DNA of 64,000 bases from Candidatus Brevundimonas colombiensis (lineage in GTDB: Bacteria > Pseudomonadota > Alphaproteobacteria > Caulobacterales > Caulobacteraceae). The notes beneath the pieces are model-generated. The model was not told where the DNA came from. It ran no database searches and was given only the letters and a program-made list of their open reading frames with translations. The DNA is taken from positions 1,426,001 to 1,490,000 of the forward strand of contig CP119326.1 in NCBI GenBank assembly GCA_029202665.1, read 5' to 3'. Made by a program: the position numbers and the translations under genes. Shown here piece by piece: positions 1 through 7,731 of this stretch (its first letter is position 1; the number at the start of each line of letters is the position of its first letter).

Positions 1-1
1 G

Positions 2-874
2 TTTGGGCCGAACCCTGTACGTCGCGGTCAGCAAGTCTTGATGCTGACCAACATCGATGGCGGCAAGGCTGATCAGTTCGCCTTTGCTGTCGGCAAGGAT
101 TGGTATGATGGTTGGCTGAACGGGGCCGGATTCAATCTGTCCTACACCTATCTGGACAGCAAGGATGCGTCTGGCGGTACATCGTCGACGGCCAGCTCCA
201 ACTTCGGCAACATCGCCCTGTCGGATCCGAATGACGCGCCGCTGGCGACGTCTAGCTACGAGATCGAACACGCGTTGAAGCTGAATGTCAGCTATTCTCG
301 CGCATTCTTCGGTGACTATCGGACGCGCATTAATCTGTATGCGCAACGCAGGTCTGGCTTGGCCTATAGCTACACGTTCGGCAACGCTGACTTCGGTGAA
401 TACATCACCACGTCGCGCCAACTGCTGTATGTGCCGCAAGTGGACTCGTCGGGGAACATTACGGCCACAAGTGACCCGCGTGTCAGCTACGGCGCCAACT
501 TCAATGTCGCGAACTTCAACGATTTCTTGAAGAGAACGGGTCTGATCGACTACGCTGGTGAAATCTCGCCGCGTAACGCCTTCAAGTCTCCTTACGTAAC
601 TACGGTGGATATGCACATCGAGCAGGAGCTTCCGGCCTTCTTCCCGGGCGGCGCCAAGTTGATCGGCTATATGGACATCGAAAATCTTGGCAATCTGATC
701 AACGACGAATGGGGTTCGATCCAACAGATCGGTTTCCCTTATACATCCGGCAATGTGGATGCGACGATCGCCAATAATCGCTACACCTACACTAACTTCT
801 CCAATCGCAGCCCATCGGTGCCCAGCGTCAACGCGGTGTGGCAAATCAAACTAGGCGTTCGCTACCAGTTCTGA
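2..874 (+). CDS. TonB-dependent receptor, Oar-like, C-terminal part (cut by left edge)
   Basis: The reading frame is open from base 2, so the start lies outside the window. About 290 residues of an outer-membrane barrel remain: alternating strands rich in Tyr, Asn and Ser, ending in KLGVRYQF with the terminal Phe used for barrel assembly. Long loops and the segments 'SYTYLDSKDAS' and 'GYMDIENLGNLIN' are typical of large Oar/OmpA-related TonB receptors of Caulobacterales. The substrate cannot be inferred because the plug domain is missing. Codon use is less GC-rich than in the following genes, as is common for highly expressed receptors. A hairpin with a T-run follows the stop. Confidence 0.85.
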   Translation, partial: FGPNPVRRGQQVLMLTNIDGGKADQFAFAVGKDWYDGWLNGAGFNLSYTYLDSKDASGGTSSTASSNFGNIALSDPNDAPLATSSYEIEHALKLNVSYSRAFFGDYRTRINLYAQRRSGLAYSYTFGNADFGEYITTSRQLLYVPQVDSSGNITATSDPRVSYGANFNVANFNDFLKRTGLIDYAGEISPRNAFKSPYVTTVDMHIEQELPAFFPGGAKLIGYMDIENLGNLINDEWGSIQQIGFPYTSGNVDATIANNRYTYTNFSNRSPSVPSVNAVWQIKLGVRYQF

Positions 875-897
875 TTATCAGTTGATTACCATCACGA

Positions 898-930
898 AGG
901 GCGGTCCGTTCGCGGGCCGCCCTTTTTGTT
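898..930 (+). terminator. Rho-independent terminator of the Oar-like receptor gene
   Basis: A GGGCGG...CCGCCC stem-loop is followed directly by TTTTTG. It starts about 24 bases after the receptor stop codon. Confidence 0.8.
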
Positions 931-1022
931 TGTCCGGGGCGTGGCGTTGAAGTCGGCGGGGGTTGGGGCCATATGGCGCGGTCCGGCGGTTTGGCCGGGT
1001 TTCGCCCCGTGAGGACGTCTTA

Positions 1023-2042
1023 ATGACCGCCCCCGTTGCAGCCGCCATCCCCGCCGAATGGGCTCCCCACCGCGCCATGTGGGTGGGTTGGCCGACCCAT
1101 GCGGAATACTGGTTCGATGCGCTGGAGCAGGCGCGTGACGAGGTTGAGGGGCTGGTGCGGGCCCTGGCGGGGCCGGGTCGCGAGCAGGTTCGGCTGATGG
1201 TCGGCAAACCCGAACTCGCAGCCGAGGTTCAGGCGCGGTTTACGGGCGTCGAGAATGTCGAGGTCGTCGCGGGCGCGTTCGGTGACATCTGGCTTCGCGA
1301 CACCGGTCCGATCTTTGGCGCGGGGTCAAAGATGGCGGCTGCGTTCCGGTTCAACGGTTGGGGCGGCAAATACGACATGCCGGGCGACGATCTGGTGGCG
1401 GGCCAGATCGGCGAACGGTCGGGTACGCCCCTGACCTGGAACGACTTTGTCATGGAGGGCGGGTCGCTGGATCACGACGGGGAGGGGACGGTCCTGACCA
1501 CGCGCCAGTGCCTGCTGAACCCCAACCGCAACCCGGCCTGGAACCAGGACGAGGCCGTCGCGGCGGCGGCGCTGGAACAGGCCGTGGGCGCCAGGGCGGT
1601 GCTGTGGCTGGGCGACGGCCTGTTGAACGACCACACGGACGGCCACGTCGACAACCTGGCCCGCTTCGTCGCGCCGGGCGTGGTCGCCTGCCCGATCGCC
1701 TGGGGACGGACCGACGTCAACGCCGACGTCTATGACGCCACGGCGCGCGATCTGTCGGCCATGACGGACGCGGCAGGGCGCAGGCTGAAGGTCGTTCGCA
1801 TCCCGTCGCCCGGACTGGTGCTGGACGAGGACGAACGCCCCATTCCGGCCAGCCACATGAACTTCCTGATCGCCAATGGCGCGGTGGTGGTGCCGACCTA
1901 TGGCGATGAAGAAGCCGCCCGCTTTGCCTGCGCCGCCCTGGCCGACGCCTTCCCGGACCGTGAAATCATTCCGCTGCCCTCCAACGCCATACTGACCGGC
2001 GGCGGCTCGTTCCACTGCATCTCCCAGCAGGAGCCCGCATGA
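1023..2042 (+). CDS. aguA: Agmatine deiminase
   Basis: Hydrolyses agmatine to N-carbamoylputrescine and ammonia in the cytoplasm, the first step of the arginine-decarboxylase route to putrescine. The 339-residue protein is the size of the peptidyl-arginine-deiminase-like family. It starts with the typical 'PAEWAPHRAMWVGWPT', has 'DIWLRDTGP' and 'NDHTDGHVDN', and ends with 'GGGSFHCIS', whose Cys332 is the nucleophile. I chose the ATG at 1023, preceded by GAGGA, rather than an in-frame upstream start, because family homology begins here. The stop overlaps the next start (ATGA), so the two enzymes are translationally coupled. The neighbour supplies the second pathway step. Confidence 0.95.
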   Translation: MTAPVAAAIPAEWAPHRAMWVGWPTHAEYWFDALEQARDEVEGLVRALAGPGREQVRLMVGKPELAAEVQARFTGVENVEVVAGAFGDIWLRDTGPIFGAGSKMAAAFRFNGWGGKYDMPGDDLVAGQIGERSGTPLTWNDFVMEGGSLDHDGEGTVLTTRQCLLNPNRNPAWNQDEAVAAAALEQAVGARAVLWLGDGLLNDHTDGHVDNLARFVAPGVVACPIAWGRTDVNADVYDATARDLSAMTDAAGRRLKVVRIPSPGLVLDEDERPIPASHMNFLIANGAVVVPTYGDEEAARFACAALADAFPDREIIPLPSNAILTGGGSFHCISQQEPA

Positions 2043-2902
2043 CCCGCAAGATCACCGTCGCCGGCATCCAGACCTCGTATGGCGAGGACATGCAGGCCAA
2101 TATAGACAAGACCATCGGCTTCGTGCGCGAGGCGGCCGGGAAGGGCGCGCAGGTGATCCTGCCGTCGGAGCTGTTTCAGGGGCCGTATTTCTGCGTGTCG
2201 CAGGAGGAGCACTGGTTCAGCCACGCCTATGAATGGCGCGAACATCCGTGCGTGACGGCGATGTCCGCGGTGGCCAAGGAACTGGGCGTGGCCATTCCGG
2301 TGTCCATCTTCGAGAAGGACGGGCCGCAATATTACAACTCGCTGGTCATGCTGGACGCGGACGGAGAGGCGCTGGGCGTCTATAGGAAGAGCCATATTCC
2401 CGATGGTCCCGGCTATCAGGAGAAATACTATTTTCGACCGGGCGACACCGGCTTCAAGGTCTGGAACACCCGGTTCGGCAAGGTCGGAGTCGGCATCTGT
2501 TGGGACCAGTGGTTCCCGGAATGCGCGCGGGCCATGATGCTGATGGGCGCCGACGTCCTGATGTATCCGACCGCCATCGGCACCGAGCCGCACGACGCGA
2601 CCCTGCACACCGCCCAGCCGTGGCGCCGGGCCATGCAGGGCCACGCCGTGTCCAACGCCGTGCCGGTGGTCGGCGCCAACCGCATCGGGCGCGAGACGGT
2701 GACGGAGGTCGGCCAGACCTTCTATGGCCATTCCTTCATCGCCGACCAGCAGGGCGAACTGGTCGAGCAGATGGGCGCCGAGGAGGAGGGGGTGCTGGTG
2801 CACGCCTTCGATCTGGACGAACTGGATCGGTATCGCGCGGCCTGGGGCTTCTTCCGCGATCGGCGGACGGATCTGTATGGGGCGCTGACGGGCAAGGGTT
2901 GA
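2039..2902 (+). CDS. aguB: N-carbamoylputrescine amidase
   Basis: Carbon-nitrogen hydrolase of 287 residues converting N-carbamoylputrescine to putrescine, CO2 and ammonia. The nitrilase-family triad is visible: Glu44 in 'LPSELFQG', Lys117 in 'YRKSHIPDG' and Cys154 in 'GVGICWDQWFPE'. The 'GPGYQEKYYFRPGDTGF' segment is characteristic of the AguB subgroup as opposed to general nitrilases. The gene overlaps aguA by four bases and has no spacer, so the pair forms an operon for putrescine synthesis from agmatine. No arginine decarboxylase gene is present in the window. Confidence 0.95.
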   Translation: MTRKITVAGIQTSYGEDMQANIDKTIGFVREAAGKGAQVILPSELFQGPYFCVSQEEHWFSHAYEWREHPCVTAMSAVAKELGVAIPVSIFEKDGPQYYNSLVMLDADGEALGVYRKSHIPDGPGYQEKYYFRPGDTGFKVWNTRFGKVGVGICWDQWFPECARAMMLMGADVLMYPTAIGTEPHDATLHTAQPWRRAMQGHAVSNAVPVVGANRIGRETVTEVGQTFYGHSFIADQQGELVEQMGAEEEGVLVHAFDLDELDRYRAAWGFFRDRRTDLYGALTGKG

Positions 2903-2911
2903 AAACAACCC

Positions 2912-3034
2912 GCTCATCCCCGCGAAGGCGGGGACCCAGTTCTTTACGCATCACCATGCGTTGGATCGGCTTCGGAGTGAGCGTGAGGCGCAGGAGTGTC
3001 CAAAGCGCTGGGTCCCCGCTTCGCGGGGATGAGC
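2912..3034. repeat. Intergenic inverted-repeat element, 'GGGGACCCAG' family
   Basis: Left arm GCTCATCCCCGCGAAG... and right arm ...CTTCGCGGGGATGAGC are near-perfect reverse complements of about 27 bases, separated by about 70 bases. Each arm contains its own small hairpin (CCCCGC/GCGGGG). The element fills the gap between the convergent aguB and hydrolase genes. Confidence 0.85.
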
Positions 3035-3038
3035 GGCG

Positions 3039-3779
3039 TTAGGGACGCATCGCCTCCACCGCCGCGACAAGCCGGTCGAGGTCGGCGGGCGTGGACAGGC
3101 GGTGGTCGCCGCCTTCGATCAGGTCCAGGCGCACGTCGCCGCCGGTCAGGCGTTCGACCAGTTTCATTTGATGACGCCAGGGCACCACATCGTCGGCGCG
3201 GCCTTGCAGGATGTGGACGGGGGCGATGATGTCGATCACGCCGTCCAGCAGCAACCAGTCCTTCGCCTCTTCGAACATCCGGCGGGTCAGGACGTATTCG
3301 CCCAGGCCCTCCTCGACGATCAGGGTCTCGCCCTCACGCAGGATGGCCTGGCGCTCGTGATCCGCCAGGCCGGGCCACATCAGCCGTTCGGTGAAGTCCT
3401 GGGCCGGATTGACCAGAACCAGCCCCTTGATCCGATCCGGTCGCGCCAGGGTCGCCAGCAGAGAGACCCAGCCGCCCATCGATGATCCAACGGGGATGAC
3501 CGGGCCGGACAGGCTGTCGATCAGGGCGATGGCGTCGTCTCGCCAGCGGCCGATGGTGGCCTGGCGCCAGTCGCCGGAGGAGCGGCCGTGGGCGAAATGG
3601 TCATAGCGGACGAAGTTCCAGCCGCGTTCGCGCGCGGCGGCGTCCAGGGCCAGGGCCTTGGTCCCCTCCATGTCGGAGCGGAAACCGCCGACCCAGATCA
3701 CGGTCGGGCCGTCGCCCTCGACGCGTTTGAAGGCCAGGGTTTCGCCATCGGGGCGGGACAGGTGCTGAATGTCGGTCAT
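3039..3779 (-). CDS. Alpha/beta hydrolase, ABHD10-like
   Basis: A cytoplasmic serine hydrolase of 246 residues. It has the nucleophile elbow 'GSSMGG' (Ser100), an acid in 'QGRADDVVP' and a late histidine in 'GGDHRLS'. The N-terminal pattern 'WVGGFRSDMEGTKALALD' followed by 'RYDHFAHGRSSGDW' and 'TIGRWRDDA' resembles ABHD10-type thioesterases/acyl-glucuronide esterases and their proteobacterial relatives. The ATG at 3779 is chosen because family similarity begins there. The frame continues upstream, but through the adjoining repeat element. The true substrate is unknown. It is a single gene convergent with aguB. Confidence 0.8.
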   Translation of the reverse strand: MTDIQHLSRPDGETLAFKRVEGDGPTVIWVGGFRSDMEGTKALALDAAARERGWNFVRYDHFAHGRSSGDWRQATIGRWRDDAIALIDSLSGPVIPVGSSMGGWVSLLATLARPDRIKGLVLVNPAQDFTERLMWPGLADHERQAILREGETLIVEEGLGEYVLTRRMFEEAKDWLLLDGVIDIIAPVHILQGRADDVVPWRHQMKLVERLTGGDVRLDLIEGGDHRLSTPADLDRLVAAVEAMRP

Positions 3780-3833
3780 GAACGGTGTTGTGCCCCGACT
3801 TTTCTGTTGCGTCATCCCGATGTTCCCTTCGTC

Positions 3834-3962
3834 GTCATCCTCGGGCTTGACCCGAGGATCGGGCGTGACGCACACGGACGGTCGAAGGCGGTCCCGGCCG
3901 TAACCCGCGTCACGCAGTTTCCGCGCGACGCCCCCGATCCTCGGGTCAAGTCCGAGGATGAC
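3834..3962. repeat. Intergenic inverted-repeat element, 'CTCGGGCTTGACCCGAGG' family
   Basis: The left arm GTCATCCTCGGGCTTGACCC and the right arm near 3936-3962 (GATCCTCGGGTCAAG...GATGAC) are inverted copies of about 27 bases. A second member of the family lies at 18974-19079. The right arm reaches into the ribosome-binding region of the following glycosyltransferase gene. Confidence 0.85.
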
Positions 3963-3972
3963 GGAGGAAGAA

Positions 3973-4950
3973 GTGTCCGCACCCCAGGTCTTGTTCGTCA
4001 CCTCCAACCGCATCGGCGACTGCGTCATCTCGTCCGGGGTGATCCGCGAGATCAGCCGGCAGGTTCCGGGGGCCGAGATCACCGTGGCCTGCGGTCGGCC
4101 GCCCGCGCCCTTCTTCCGCTCGGCGCCCGGCGTGGTGCGGACGATCATATTGGACAAGAAGAAGCTGTCGGGCCACTGGCTGGACCTGTGGAAACAGGTC
4201 GTCGGCACGCGCTGGGACCTGGTCATCGACATCCGGGGTTCGGCGCTCGGCTATCTGATCCCGGCCAAGCGGCGCGTCATCTATAACCGCAGCTGGGAGA
4301 CGGGCCTGCGCAAGGTCGAGATGGTGTCGCGGCTGATGGGATCGCCCGCGCCGCTGGACCCCGAAATCTTCCTGGACGACCAGGCGCGGGCCGAGGCCGC
4401 CGCCGTCATCGATCCGCAACTGGCGGAGGGCGCTGATCCCGGTCGGATCATCGCCCTGGCGCCCATCGCGCACCAGCCGGGCAAGAGCTGGCCCGCCGAC
4501 CGCTGGGGCGCGCTGGTCGAAAAGCTGAAGGCCGAGCCGCGGTTCGACGGCTGGCGCTTCATGCCCGTGGGCGGGCCGGGCGACCGGCCGCCGGCGACGC
4601 CCGCGCTGGAAGCCGCCAATCACGCTGAGAATGGGCCGAGGGGTATCGACTTCGTGGGCAAGGGCGACATCCTGGCCTCGGCCGCCGCCATCGACCGGGC
4701 CGACCTGTTCGTGGGCAATGATTCGGGGTTGATGCATGTGTCGGCGGCGCTGGGGCGGCCGACGCTGGGCCTGTTCGGACCGACCGAATGGTGGCTGTAC
4801 GGGCCCTGGGGGCCGAAGACGCGCACGGCGGCGTCGAACGAGACGCGCGGCCAGTTCGCCCCCATCGAGGATCTGACGGTCGACCATGTGTTCGACGCGG
4901 TGCTGGCCCTGCATGACGCCTACATCGGCGAAACGCCGTCGAAGCCTTGA
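3973..4950 (+). CDS. Glycosyltransferase family 9 (heptosyltransferase-like)
   Basis: A 325-residue GT-B enzyme that probably transfers a sugar to the lipopolysaccharide core at the inner face of the cytoplasmic membrane. The N-terminus 'VLFVTSNRIGDCVISSGV' and the C-terminal nucleotide-sugar motif 'GNDSGLMHVSAALGRP' with 'LFGPTEWWLYGP' are GT9 hallmarks. The start is set at GTG 3973 because GGAGG lies 5 bases upstream. The in-frame ATG at 3958 belongs to the end of the repeat element and has no ribosome-binding site. It is a lone gene. Its exact sugar and acceptor cannot be read from the sequence. Confidence 0.85.
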   Translation: MSAPQVLFVTSNRIGDCVISSGVIREISRQVPGAEITVACGRPPAPFFRSAPGVVRTIILDKKKLSGHWLDLWKQVVGTRWDLVIDIRGSALGYLIPAKRRVIYNRSWETGLRKVEMVSRLMGSPAPLDPEIFLDDQARAEAAAVIDPQLAEGADPGRIIALAPIAHQPGKSWPADRWGALVEKLKAEPRFDGWRFMPVGGPGDRPPATPALEAANHAENGPRGIDFVGKGDILASAAAIDRADLFVGNDSGLMHVSAALGRPTLGLFGPTEWWLYGPWGPKTRTAASNETRGQFAPIEDLTVDHVFDAVLALHDAYIGETPSKP

Positions 4951-4975
4951 AAAACCGGGCTTCCCGGCGCATATT
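4947..4975 (+). promoter_or_regulatory. Candidate sigma-70 promoter for infC
   Basis: TTGAAA, a 17-base spacer, then CATATT. The -35 hexamer overlaps the stop codon of the glycosyltransferase gene. The predicted transcript would have a leader of about 80 bases before the infC start. Confidence 0.4.
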
Positions 4976-5063
4976 GCCGACCTTGAGGGGAACGTGGCGA
5001 CAGCCGCGCGTTTCTGCTCATCAAGACACACGCTTCATCTGACCACATAAGGAAACGACGCCC

Positions 5064-5597
5064 ATTCGCCGTCCCATGCAAGCGCCGCCCGTGAAAGACG
5101 GGCCGCGTATGAACCAGGATATCCGCGCCCCTCGCGTTCTGCTCATCGACCAGAACGGCGAAAAACAAGGCGTCATGCCCACCTCTTCCGCGCTCGAAGC
5201 CGCCGAGGAAGCCGGGATGGATCTGGTCGAGATCGTCTCCACCTCCGAGCCGCCGGTGGCCAAGATCCTCGATTACGGCAAGCACCGTTTCCAGGAGCAG
5301 AAGAAGAAGGCCGAACAGCGCAAGCGCCAGAAGGTCGTCGAGCTGAAGGAAATCAAGCTGCGGCCCAATATCGACACCCACGACTATGAGGTGAAGGCCA
5401 AGGCCATGCACCGCTTCTTCGACGAGGGCGACAAGGTGAAGGTCACCCTGCGTTTCCGCGGTCGTGAAATGGCGCACCCGGAACTGGGCATGAAGCTGCT
5501 GCACAAGGTGCAAGCCGACTTCGACGAGGTCGCCAAGGTCGAGTTCGCGCCCAAGATGGAAGGCCGCCAGATGATCATGATCCTGGCCCCGCGCTGA
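5064..5597 (+). CDS. infC: Translation initiation factor IF-3, with ATT start codon
   Basis: IF-3 binds the 30S subunit, prevents subunit joining and checks initiator tRNA and start codon. The protein is about 177 residues. The N-domain contains 'VLLIDQNGEKQGV' and 'DLVEIVSTSEPPVAKILDYGK', and the C-domain ends 'EGRQMIMILAPR'. I place the start at ATT 5064, giving the usual alphaproteobacterial N-terminus (M/I)RRPMQAPP, because AAGGA at 5049-5053 is 10 bases from it but 22 bases from the first ATG at 5076. A rare ATT start is the known autoregulatory device of infC in E. coli. A terminator follows, and rpmI-rplT are 3.6 kb downstream, not adjacent. Confidence 0.95.
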   Translation: MRRPMQAPPVKDGPRMNQDIRAPRVLLIDQNGEKQGVMPTSSALEAAEEAGMDLVEIVSTSEPPVAKILDYGKHRFQEQKKKAEQRKRQKVVELKEIKLRPNIDTHDYEVKAKAMHRFFDEGDKVKVTLRFRGREMAHPELGMKLLHKVQADFDEVAKVEFAPKMEGRQMIMILAPR

Positions 5598-5620
5598 TCG
5601 CGGTTCCTCCGTGACTATGA

Positions 5621-5655
5621 AACGCCCCGGTCGCCAGGCCGGGGCGTTTTTCGTT
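5621..5655 (+). terminator. Rho-independent terminator of infC
   Basis: ACGCCCCGG...CCGGGGCGT stem followed by TTTTTCGTTTT, starting about 24 bases after the infC stop. It isolates infC from the peptidase gene. Confidence 0.9.
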
Positions 5656-5720
5656 TTCGCATCCTGCGCTTGCGCCAGCCGAACTGTTCTGGTTGAGCTT
5701 GGCCGTGAACGGGGGCGTGG

Positions 5721-7703
5721 ATGATGAGGCGTGGTCTGTCGGGATGGCTTCTGGCCATCCTAAGCGTGGTCGCCCTGAACGGCGGCGTCCTGTCCTCGGC
5801 GCAGGCGCAGAACGCGCCCCCTGCGTTGGAGGCCTACAGCGCTTCCCCAGCGGTGGAGATGATGGAGTTGTCGCCCAGCGGCGATCAGCTGGCTCTGATC
5901 GCGGTCGTCGGAGAAACGCGCGCCATCGCCGTAACGAACATGGCCACGGGCGCGCTGGTGTTCAAAGCCACTGTCGGCGAGATCAAGGTCCGCGACCTGC
6001 GCTGGGTCGGAGAGCGGCGGGTTCTGGTGATCACGTCCCAGAGCCGCAGCATTCCAGCGCTGGGGGTGCCGCTTTCGGAACTCTACTTCGGCCAGATCGT
6101 CGATCTTGAGCAAAAGAAGCTGGTTCAGGTTCTGGACAAAACGCCCGACGTCCTGACGGTGCTTTACGGCCAGCCTTCCATTCGCAGGACGGCAAGCGGT
6201 GAGGCGCTGTTTGCGCGCGGGGTCAATCTGGTCACCGGTCAGATCAACCTGCATCAGATCGACCTGAATACCGGGCGCGGTCGTGTCGTGAAGATCATGA
6301 CACGCGAGACGGCGGACTATGTGCTGGACAGCCAGGGCGAGGTCATCGCCATGTCGCGCTATGTCGAACGAAGCGGCCGATGGACGCTGATGCTGCCGCG
6401 CGGTCGAGGCTTGTACGAAGCCTGGAGCGTCGATGCGCCGGTCGATGCGCCCGCCCTGTTCGGCATGGGCCGAACGCCCCGGACCATCATCGTCGGCGCG
6501 GATCGCCCCGATCTTGCAGAGCAGGACCCGGACGGAGCGACGCCTGCCGTGATGTTCGAGGTGAATGTGGACACGGGCGAGTGGACGCGTCTGCCCTTTG
6601 ACCATCACCCCGACGGCCTGATCCACCATTCCGCGAGCCGGCTTCTCCTGGGGGCCTTGCGCGAGGATGATGACGGAACCCGCTATGAATTCCTGGAGCC
6701 GGAAGCCGCAAGGCGATGGAGAGCGATCGAGCGGGCTTTCGTGGACAAGGCGCCGCGTCTGGTGTCCTGGAACGACGATCAAACGCTGGCGCTCGTCTTC
6801 ACCGACAAGGACGAGGCCGGCGTGTATCAGCTGGTGAACTTCGACCGAGGGGTGGCTGAAATCCTGGCGCAACCGTATCCAGACATTTCTCCCGCTCAGG
6901 TCGGGGCCGTGCGCCAGGTTCGGTATGCCGCCGCCGACGGGCTGGAAATCCCCGGCTACCTGACCCTGCCGCCCGGCGTCGAAACGCCAGAGAAACTGCC
7001 GCTGATCGTGCTGGCCCACGGCGGGCCGGCGTCTCGCGACGTGGCGGGGTTCGACTGGTGGGCCCAGGCGTTGGCGTCGCGCGGCTATGCGGTTCTGCAG
7101 GCCAACTTCCGCGGCTCCACGGGCTACACACGCGCCTTCCTGGAGGCCGGTTACGGCGAGTGGGGGCGCAAGATGCAGACGGACCTGTCCGACGGCGTGC
7201 GCTGGCTGAGCGCGCAGGGCATCGTCGATCCGGACCGCGTCTGCATCGTCGGCGCCAGCTACGGAGGCTATGCGGCCATGGCCGGATTGACGCTGGACAA
7301 GGGCGTCTATCGTTGCGGCGTGGCCTTCGCGGGCGTGTCCGACCTGCGCCGCATGGTCAACTGGGAAGCCCGTCAGGAGGGACGTCGGCAAAGCCAGACG
7401 GTGCGCTACTGGAACCGGTTCATGGGCGCGGCGCGGTTGAACGACCGGGCGCTGGACGCGCTGTCGCCCGCCTTTCTGGCCGCGACGGTGGACAAGCCCC
7501 TGCTGCTGATCCATGGCCGCGACGATACGGTGGTGCCCATCGAGCAGAGCCGCGTCATGGCCGAGGCGATGCGGCGCGCCGGAACGCCGGTGGAGATGAT
7601 CGAACTGGCGGGCGAGGATCACTGGATGTCGCGGGCCGACACCCGGCTGAGGGCGCTGCGCGAGACGGTGCGGTTTCTGGAGGCGAACAATCCGCCTCGC
7701 TAG
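5721..7703 (+). CDS. Secreted S9-family prolyl oligopeptidase / acylaminoacyl peptidase
   Basis: A 660-residue serine peptidase. It has an N-terminal signal peptide (about residues 1-30, cleavage after 'SSAQA'), a beta-propeller region to about residue 410 and a C-terminal alpha/beta hydrolase domain. The catalytic triad is visible as Ser513 in 'GASYGGYA', Asp602 in 'HGRDDTVVP' and His634 in 'GEDHWMS'. It is probably periplasmic and trims oligopeptides. Two ATGs occur in tandem at 5721 and 5724, and the ribosome-binding site is weak. It sits between infC and rpmI without functional relation to either. Confidence 0.9.
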   Translation: MMRRGLSGWLLAILSVVALNGGVLSSAQAQNAPPALEAYSASPAVEMMELSPSGDQLALIAVVGETRAIAVTNMATGALVFKATVGEIKVRDLRWVGERRVLVITSQSRSIPALGVPLSELYFGQIVDLEQKKLVQVLDKTPDVLTVLYGQPSIRRTASGEALFARGVNLVTGQINLHQIDLNTGRGRVVKIMTRETADYVLDSQGEVIAMSRYVERSGRWTLMLPRGRGLYEAWSVDAPVDAPALFGMGRTPRTIIVGADRPDLAEQDPDGATPAVMFEVNVDTGEWTRLPFDHHPDGLIHHSASRLLLGALREDDDGTRYEFLEPEAARRWRAIERAFVDKAPRLVSWNDDQTLALVFTDKDEAGVYQLVNFDRGVAEILAQPYPDISPAQVGAVRQVRYAAADGLEIPGYLTLPPGVETPEKLPLIVLAHGGPASRDVAGFDWWAQALASRGYAVLQANFRGSTGYTRAFLEAGYGEWGRKMQTDLSDGVRWLSAQGIVDPDRVCIVGASYGGYAAMAGLTLDKGVYRCGVAFAGVSDLRRMVNWEARQEGRRQSQTVRYWNRFMGAARLNDRALDALSPAFLAATVDKPLLLIHGRDDTVVPIEQSRVMAEAMRRAGTPVEMIELAGEDHWMSRADTRLRALRETVRFLEANNPPR

Positions 7704-7731
7704 TCGGCCGGCGCCGAGCTAGATCATCGGC

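Noticed and set aside
5760..7622. 620-codon minus-strand frame
   Set aside because: Antisense to the S9 peptidase with its complete catalytic triad.
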